This document shows, in pieces, positions 58,975 through 64,000 of a DNA stretch of 64,000 nucleotides. Source of the stretch: Leucobacter sp042726155 (GTDB lineage Bacteria > Actinomycetota > Actinomycetes > Actinomycetales > Microbacteriaceae); assembly GCF_042726155.1 (NCBI RefSeq), contig NZ_JBHXHV010000001.1:1550001-1614000 (forward strand). The letters are read 5' to 3'. Made by a program: the position numbers and the translations under genes. Numbering within the stretch: position 1 is the first letter of the stretch; each line of letters begins with the position of its first letter. The notes under the pieces were generated by a model. It did no database searches. It had not been told where the DNA came from and worked only from the letters and a program-made list of their open reading frames with translations.

Positions 58975-58995
58975 AGGTTCCCCTTTCGCGGGAAT

Positions 58996-59022
58996 GAAAA
59001 AGCCCCGCTACTCGGCGGGGCT
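58996..59022 (-). terminator. Intrinsic terminator between tail and lysis genes
   Basis: Minus-strand stem AGCCCCGC-CGAGTA-GCGGGGCT followed by TTTTTC. The left arm overlaps the stop of the tail-distal gene. It could reduce transcription from the tail operon into the lysis genes. Confidence 0.8.
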
Positions 59023-59310
59023 CGGGGAGGGTTCGGGAGGGGCGGGCGGTGATTCCTTAGTGCGAAGCGCCTGCACAGCGGCGAGGATCATTCCGTCCGT
59101 GATGACCGTTTCATCAGCGCCCGGGTCCGGGTTATCGGTCGTGAGTGCATATTCGTACGCGTCATCCCATCCGGGCTGCGCCGATAGATTCCAGGCTTGC
59201 TGCTGCGCCCAAAATGAGGGATCAGGGATGCCCTCGTTCAGAGCGCATGCGTGTACCCGAAGCGTGAGCGAATGGTCAGAAGCGAGCTTCGCTTGAGTCC
59301 AGTAGGACAT
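59008..59310 (-). CDS. Phage protein at the end of the tail module, unknown
   Basis: 100 residues from an ATG. MSYWTQAKLASDHSLTLRVHACALNEGIPDPSFWAQQQAWNLSAQPGWDDAYEYALT is a widespread actinophage pattern found just before lysis genes. The last 15 residues are Pro/Ser/Glu-rich. It is too short to be structural by itself. Confidence 0.7.
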   Translation of the reverse strand: MSYWTQAKLASDHSLTLRVHACALNEGIPDPSFWAQQQAWNLSAQPGWDDAYEYALTTDNPDPGADETVITDGMILAAVQALRTKESPPAPPEPSPSPAE

Positions 59311-59320
59311 GTTTCTCCGA

Positions 59321-61132
59321 TCAGATATCCCAAGAGCCAGAGCCGTAGAAGCGTGTCCCGGCACTCGATTGGAGGTTGCGTAGGCGGAACCCGCCAACGT
59401 TGTTCATCGTTCCCGATGCTTCGACTTGCCCACTCATCGCGACATCCAACACCGTTGATATCGCGGGCCGGTACCCTTCGGGGATCAGGATTCGCTGCTC
59501 GTCGGCATACGCGCCGGCTGCGACAGATGCCAGGTAGGTGATGTCGAATCGGCAATACACCTTTCTGGCTTGCATCTTCCACTCGAACACGGACGCTGTG
59601 GTCGTGTTCGGCACAGTGACCGCCGCCCATTCCGTGTCGCCTAGGAAAGTGACAGGCCCGTTCAGCTCGATGCTGGGCGAGGTGAGCCGGATCTTTCCGC
59701 CGGTGGGTTGAGTGGCGTTGATATCGATTTGCCGTGTGTTCGATCCGGCAGTGAAGGAGGTAATGCTGGTGCCTCGCGAGATCGTCACACCGCCACCGAG
59801 CGAGATCGAATGGTCATCAATCGTGACTTCCCCGTACCGTCCTGACAGCGTGAGGCGCCCAAAGGAGTCGACATCAGTGTTGGATGTCGGCCCTGGCGTG
59901 AGGGCAAACCGGCTTGTTGTACCGTCCGGTCCCGCAAAGCCGAACAATCCGGGGTTGCCGAACGCGTTCCGGTCGATGCGTACCTCACGAAAATCGGTGG
60001 CGCCGCCCTCTGATGTGATCCAATCGATCCACATCGATGCGGGGGCTGGATTCTCGGTGAAGAGTCGAACGACTTGGAACTGTGACGTCCCGGTGGGCAC
60101 AGAGGTCGAGGCGTACTCGATCGTTGTCCAGGTGTTCGCTTCCACGGGGATCGGGGCCGACTGCTCGATGAGGGGGCTGCCACCCGCCATGAGTGACAGC
60201 CCCACGTACACGTTTGTGGCAGTGGGGACCCGGATACGCGCCTTTACCTTCACTGACTTCACGTCAGAGGCAATGGCTCCCCAAGCTCGCCGGGCAGCGA
60301 TACCGTTCGCAGGATTCGTGGCAGTCCCGCGGTCGATCCTGATCGAGCTGGTGCCGGTCTCCTTGACCGCCGTGTCAAGCGTGATCGTGGAGAACGCCAT
60401 GTTGTTGACGTACCAGTTTGTGAGCGACGACCCGTTGTCATCGACAACGAAGGTCGGGTTCGTGAGACCCGAGAGTTTCAGAACAGAGCCGCTGATGAGC
60501 GCGCCCAGGATCGTCTTGCCGTAGATCGCATCGAAAGCGAGCTTCGTGCCGCTGATACCGCCGTCCTCAAGAAGTAGGTTCCCCACTGTTCCGGGGACCA
60601 GGATGGAGCTTGCGACGAGCTGGTACGGCTTCCACTCGGTGCCGTTCCACATGAACACTTCAGCGAACTTCGTGACGCCGTCAATGAGCTCGGTTCGGTA
60701 CCAGAGATCACCATTCACGAACGGAATCTCGGGCAGTGCGACCGGGTTCAGTGCCTGCGCGAAGATCCGGTTCCGCCCATCCGCTGTGTACTGCGCTTTC
60801 AATGCATCCTGCGCTGCCTTATCAGATGCCTCGTGCGCCTCCTGCACTGCAAGGACGTTCTCCGTCGCCATGACTGTCGCTTTGAATGCAGCATCCGCGG
60901 CGTCTTGCGCCATGTCGGCCTCGTAGATGCCGCTGCTATTGTCGAGAAGGTCAAGGTCGTCCGCGTGCTCATCCACGATGAACGCGACCTCTTGGGCTTC
61001 GATCAGCGTTTCGCCGAGTTCAACATCGTTGACGATTGTTCGTGAGACCTGCCGGGTCTGGGCGAGCCCGGCGACGCTTCGCTTGAGCTTTGCGACTTCG
61101 CGCGCGAGGAGCGCGATTTCCCGATCAACCAT
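59321..61132 (-). CDS. Tail fibre / receptor-binding-type protein
   Basis: 603 residues from an ATG that overlaps the upstream gene by 8 bp (an in-frame start 13 codons earlier also exists). The N-terminal coiled coil (MVDREIALLAREVAKLKRSVAGL, then a Glu/Ala-rich region to about 130) precedes a beta-rich centre with a carbohydrate-binding-module-like section (about 215-390) and C-terminal repeats typical of fibres. It probably forms the trimeric distal tail structure that recognises the host surface. Neighbours are tail genes. Confidence 0.78.
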   Translation of the reverse strand: MVDREIALLAREVAKLKRSVAGLAQTRQVSRTIVNDVELGETLIEAQEVAFIVDEHADDLDLLDNSSGIYEADMAQDAADAAFKATVMATENVLAVQEAHEASDKAAQDALKAQYTADGRNRIFAQALNPVALPEIPFVNGDLWYRTELIDGVTKFAEVFMWNGTEWKPYQLVASSILVPGTVGNLLLEDGGISGTKLAFDAIYGKTILGALISGSVLKLSGLTNPTFVVDDNGSSLTNWYVNNMAFSTITLDTAVKETGTSSIRIDRGTATNPANGIAARRAWGAIASDVKSVKVKARIRVPTATNVYVGLSLMAGGSPLIEQSAPIPVEANTWTTIEYASTSVPTGTSQFQVVRLFTENPAPASMWIDWITSEGGATDFREVRIDRNAFGNPGLFGFAGPDGTTSRFALTPGPTSNTDVDSFGRLTLSGRYGEVTIDDHSISLGGGVTISRGTSITSFTAGSNTRQIDINATQPTGGKIRLTSPSIELNGPVTFLGDTEWAAVTVPNTTTASVFEWKMQARKVYCRFDITYLASVAAGAYADEQRILIPEGYRPAISTVLDVAMSGQVEASGTMNNVGGFRLRNLQSSAGTRFYGSGSWDI

Positions 61133-62603
61133 CGAGGGGCTCCAATCTGATGATCGCTTTGTTCGTGCCAACGCGTTTCCAAGACCGAATGCGGTGCTTC
61201 ACCACTACGCGTCCGAAATGTGGGACGTTGCGAAGGCGAACGGTGATGATGTCGCCGAGAGACCAGGCCCCGATCTGCACGTTGTCGGTGCCGCGGACAG
61301 TGATCTCGGGAATCAAGACAGGAGCTCGCAGGCGGCGTAGTTCGTTGCGGCCGACGGCGCGCAGAGTAGCGCGCTTTGTAATAGAGGGGTCGGAGAAGAC
61401 TTCATTGCGTCGTAAGCGCGGATCTTCCACGGCGATCGATTCACGAAGAGTTTTCGTGTCGTCGCCTGATCCCTCGCCGGCGCCCAGCACAATCACTTCT
61501 GAGGCGTAGTCCACGGGTACCTCGACTTGCGGCATTTCGCTAATGTTTTGACCGAGCTCAAAGACCAAGTCCTCACGTGAATGACTGAGCGCCGGGTAGT
61601 GAAGGTGCAGTCTAAGAATTGGGGCGCCATCGGAATATTCGGTTTCCGTCGTGAAATCGAATGGCCCGGCAGCGGCAAGGTCCTGAAGAACTTTCCAGCA
61701 ATCCGGGGTGTCTTCGGCGAGGACCTTCCACGCCCCGCCGTCCTCCTGGGCTTGTTTCTTGGCTGCGTCGTAGTCGGACTTCGCAGCGTCAAATGCCTCT
61801 TTGAGCGGAGTCTCTTGAAACGAGAGATCCTCGATGCGTGCTTTCATGACGCCGACAAGACTCTCTTTTTGGTCACGCTGCACCTTGATCTGTTCGTCCT
61901 TCGCGGTGACGAGCGCTTTTCGTGCGTTGACGATACTGCTGCCGAGTTTCTTGGCGACCGCGTCCGCCCAACTGTCGGAAAGCACCCGTCTCTCGCGATT
62001 GAGAAGTGTGATCTTGCGGTCGTAGGGTCGCGAAATCTTTTTGACCTTGTTTTCGAGCTCTTTGCGAGGCTTCGAGTATGCTTCCCAGGCCGACTTTCTC
62101 GACTCCATTTGAGTCTTCCGGTCCGCTGCGATGTTGTCGGACTGCGTACCCACGCGGGTAGGCGTTGACCCAACAACTTCGACACCCTTCAAGCCGTGTG
62201 GGAATGAGCCCACATGTTTGAACAGTGAGGTGACAAGACCGGCCGGATCCGAGTTGATCCCCCATAGTGTCGATGTAAAAGTCAGGCCATCGAGGTATCC
62301 AAGCCATTCACGGATCTTGATACGAAGCTTCGAGCCTTCCCCCCACACATCTTCGACAATCCCGGTCCAGTCCCGACCACCAGGGAGCTCCATGTGAATC
62401 CATGTTCCCCACTTCCAAAGGACCGGGTAACCGTCTTCCGCGAGTTCCTCGAACCGCTCCGGCGAGATTGTCGCATCGACCACTTCGTAACCAGAGAGCG
62501 TGTATTCAGCGCCGTCAATCTCGAGTGGAAGGTCGAAGTGGAGCCAGTCGTTTGTGCCGATTCGCTGTGCGGAATATCGAATTTTGGGCGCGCCTGAATT
62601 CAC
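61125..62603 (-). CDS. Minor tail / baseplate hub protein (Gp37-like)
   Basis: 492 residues from a GTG behind AGGAGG. About 1-130 and 330-492 are beta-rich (TWIHMELPGGRDWTGIVEDV; IPEITVRGTDNVQIGAWSLGDIITVRL), as in the ReqiPepy6 Gp37-like tail hub family. They are split by a long coiled-coil insertion (about 165-300, ENKVKKISRPYDRKITLLNRERRVL and on). It probably forms the tail tip. Coupled to the fibre gene. Confidence 0.7.
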   Translation of the reverse strand: MNSGAPKIRYSAQRIGTNDWLHFDLPLEIDGAEYTLSGYEVVDATISPERFEELAEDGYPVLWKWGTWIHMELPGGRDWTGIVEDVWGEGSKLRIKIREWLGYLDGLTFTSTLWGINSDPAGLVTSLFKHVGSFPHGLKGVEVVGSTPTRVGTQSDNIAADRKTQMESRKSAWEAYSKPRKELENKVKKISRPYDRKITLLNRERRVLSDSWADAVAKKLGSSIVNARKALVTAKDEQIKVQRDQKESLVGVMKARIEDLSFQETPLKEAFDAAKSDYDAAKKQAQEDGGAWKVLAEDTPDCWKVLQDLAAAGPFDFTTETEYSDGAPILRLHLHYPALSHSREDLVFELGQNISEMPQVEVPVDYASEVIVLGAGEGSGDDTKTLRESIAVEDPRLRRNEVFSDPSITKRATLRAVGRNELRRLRAPVLIPEITVRGTDNVQIGAWSLGDIITVRLRNVPHFGRVVVKHRIRSWKRVGTNKAIIRLEPLDG

Positions 62604-62612
62604 GTGTGCCTC

Positions 62613-63707
62613 CTAGAGGATGTTGTCGTCAACCGCGCGTTCTGCGAACGTGATCCGCATGCCGAGGCCACCGTCCCATTTCATCCACACAGAGTCGCGG
62701 GGCAAACCGACAGCACCGATGCCCGCCTTGAAGACAAATGTCACAGTCTTCCCTCGAAGCTTTGCGGGGATCGCGACCTCGTCCATCAACGACCAATCCG
62801 CCGTTTTCTCATCATTGGTCAGAGGAGCGTTGAACCCAAACGCTTGGGTGGAGAACTCGAGCTGGAATTTTCCCGGCCACGTATGGTCTCGGTACTCGTC
62901 GCCGAATTCAATCCAGAATCTCCCGTAAGGGTTTCTGCCGGCTGCGTAGTAGATGCCCATCCAACGCGCATCGATGATCATTCGCGTGGCCCACAGTGGA
63001 ATGTCCACTTGGAACTGATTTGGAGCGCCACTGCCACCTGGGAAGTACTCTCCGCCATCCGAGAGCTTGCCGTTGAGGAATCGCTGTGCGGTGTCGTCTG
63101 CTGCGATACGAGGACGAGCAAATACCACCTCAGAGCGTCGGGGCCGCGCCACTTCGCGAAGATCTGTGATCATTGAAGATGTGATCGCACTCGTGGCGGC
63201 TGGAATGTCGATGCGAGCAAGTGTTATCGCTGTGTCGTTCTCGTACCCAGCGACGTCTTGCAGCCGGCGAGTACCCGCGGGGACGGATGGAATTCGCTCG
63301 ATGTAGACGTACTTCGCGTTGGCCCGCGCCTTATCTGCTGCCGCGGGGTCGCTGATATTCGCGCCCGGATCCTCCCATGGGGAACCCTGAACGTAAGGAT
63401 CCCGAACTCGCATCACAACGAGATCCCTGCGCACTCCGGAGCCAGCATTCTGCGGAATCGTGACGATCTCTTGGGAAGTTACGGAGCCCATGTATGTTTC
63501 GTTGATCGCGCTCGAATAACGCGAATAGATGTAACCAGAACCGATTGTGACGCGAACCGCGCCAATCGCTACCGGTTGCTGCAGCACACGTAGGTCGTTC
63601 ACTGCGCAGATGCCCTCGGCGCCGCCAAGTTTCGCGTTGGTGTCTCTACGCACCATTTCCGCCGTGTGCTCGGCGCCACCACCGACAAACCAGTGAGATG
63701 TTGCCAT
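62613..63707 (-). CDS. Minor tail protein
   Basis: 364 residues. The N-terminal half (SHWFVGGGAEHTAEMVRRDTNAKLGGAEGICAVNDLRVLQQPVAIGAVRV, then GVRRDLVVMRVRDPY) matches an actinophage minor tail/structural family. The C-terminal ~150 residues are an aromatic-rich jelly-roll-like region (WIEFGDEYRDHTWPGKFQLEF). The start overlaps the distal tail gene stop by one base. Likely baseplate or fibre-associated. Confidence 0.68.
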   Translation of the reverse strand: MATSHWFVGGGAEHTAEMVRRDTNAKLGGAEGICAVNDLRVLQQPVAIGAVRVTIGSGYIYSRYSSAINETYMGSVTSQEIVTIPQNAGSGVRRDLVVMRVRDPYVQGSPWEDPGANISDPAAADKARANAKYVYIERIPSVPAGTRRLQDVAGYENDTAITLARIDIPAATSAITSSMITDLREVARPRRSEVVFARPRIAADDTAQRFLNGKLSDGGEYFPGGSGAPNQFQVDIPLWATRMIIDARWMGIYYAAGRNPYGRFWIEFGDEYRDHTWPGKFQLEFSTQAFGFNAPLTNDEKTADWSLMDEVAIPAKLRGKTVTFVFKAGIGAVGLPRDSVWMKWDGGLGMRITFAERAVDDNIL

Positions 63708-64000
63708 CAGATACTCTCCTTCGTGTCTCGCCAACGCACAGACACCGAAGCGGTGCCTTCAATCGACGCGCCCCGCAGGGCAAGTACGTTTTGTCCGGGA
63801 AGAAGCGCGCAGTCGTCGAGCAGCGATGATCGCGGGTCGAGAAGCTGCACCGCTTTCCCGTTGAGGTAGGTGCCTCGCCGCCCGGGTCTTGTATCGATCC
63901 GGGCGGTCTGGTTGTACGCGAGTGAGCGGTTTAAATAGAGGCGCCACCGATTGGGGACCTCGATCTGCGCATTTGATTGAATCGGACCTGTGAGGTCGTA
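63707..64000 (-). CDS. Distal tail protein, C-terminal part (start beyond the window)
   Basis: 97 residues in a frame open to the right edge, ending in a TGA overlapping the next ATG. YDLTGPIQSNAQIEVPNRWRLYLNRSLAYNQTARIDTRPGRRGTYLNGKAV and ALLPGQNVLALRGASIEGTASVSVRWRD match the C-terminal galectin-like domain of siphophage Dit proteins. It confirms siphovirus tail gene order with structural genes continuing upstream. Confidence 0.72.
   Translation of the reverse strand, partial: YDLTGPIQSNAQIEVPNRWRLYLNRSLAYNQTARIDTRPGRRGTYLNGKAVQLLDPRSSLLDDCALLPGQNVLALRGASIEGTASVSVRWRDTKESI

Overview
The window is one continuous stretch of a high-GC actinobacterial chromosome, most likely a Microbacteriaceae member (Leucobacter-like). 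The taxonomic hint comes from the gene set: a mycothiol-dependent nitroreductase-like DsbA protein, a group II truncated haemoglobin, an actinobacterial RpiB, a Nei2-like glycosylase, a DUF3039 protein, and frequent GTG/TTG starts. The genus is inference.

Positions 1-31887 are host chromosome. They hold a GGDEF-EAL protein (cut by the left edge), tRNA-His and tRNA-Arg, oligoribonuclease, peptide deformylase, an MFS exporter, a GAF-GGDEF protein, a pepN-mscS-glbO-type operon, an aldo/keto reductase, rpiB with a DNA glycosylase, and rplS-lepB-rnhB-murI-rph-rdgB. These are followed by a 1019-residue kinase / M23-like / aminotransferase fusion, mgtE, an ABC-2 exporter, a PadR-controlled membrane operon and a COG0523 metal chaperone beside a Zur-like box. 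Three 58-bp palindromes with identical outer arms and a compensated inner stem lie 30-40 bp downstream of three minus-strand stop codons between 24.6 and 29.2 kb. They are the most unusual structure on the host side.

From about 31.9 kb to the right edge (and beyond) is a temperate siphophage-like prophage. It is integrated in the 3' end of a tRNA-Leu gene: the displaced tRNA 3' fragment, paired direct repeats and the integrase lie together. Left to right it has integrase, ImmA/IrrE peptidase and repressor (minus strand); an immunity/operator region; an early rightward operon (HTH proteins, antirepressor, DUF2303, RecF-like ATPase, RecE-like exonuclease, RecA-like ATPase, HNH, replisome organiser, RuvC-like resolvase, NrdH, SSB, DUF3039, MazG); an accessory region; and a leftward late module (tail proteins, M23 endolysin, holin-like proteins) whose head and packaging genes must lie beyond 64 kb.

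The accessory region (about 48.4-56.9 kb) carries an orphan C5-methyltransferase, an unknown 346-residue protein, an SOS-boxed umuDC operon, a TIR-domain protein and an O-acyltransferase. It looks like lysogenic-conversion and anti-phage cargo between the early and late modules. Several short membrane peptides in the early operon are hidden in overlaps between longer genes. One replication gene carries an 8-bp tandem repeat able to change its reading frame. All function calls rest on reading the sequence and on family knowledge; no database search was run.
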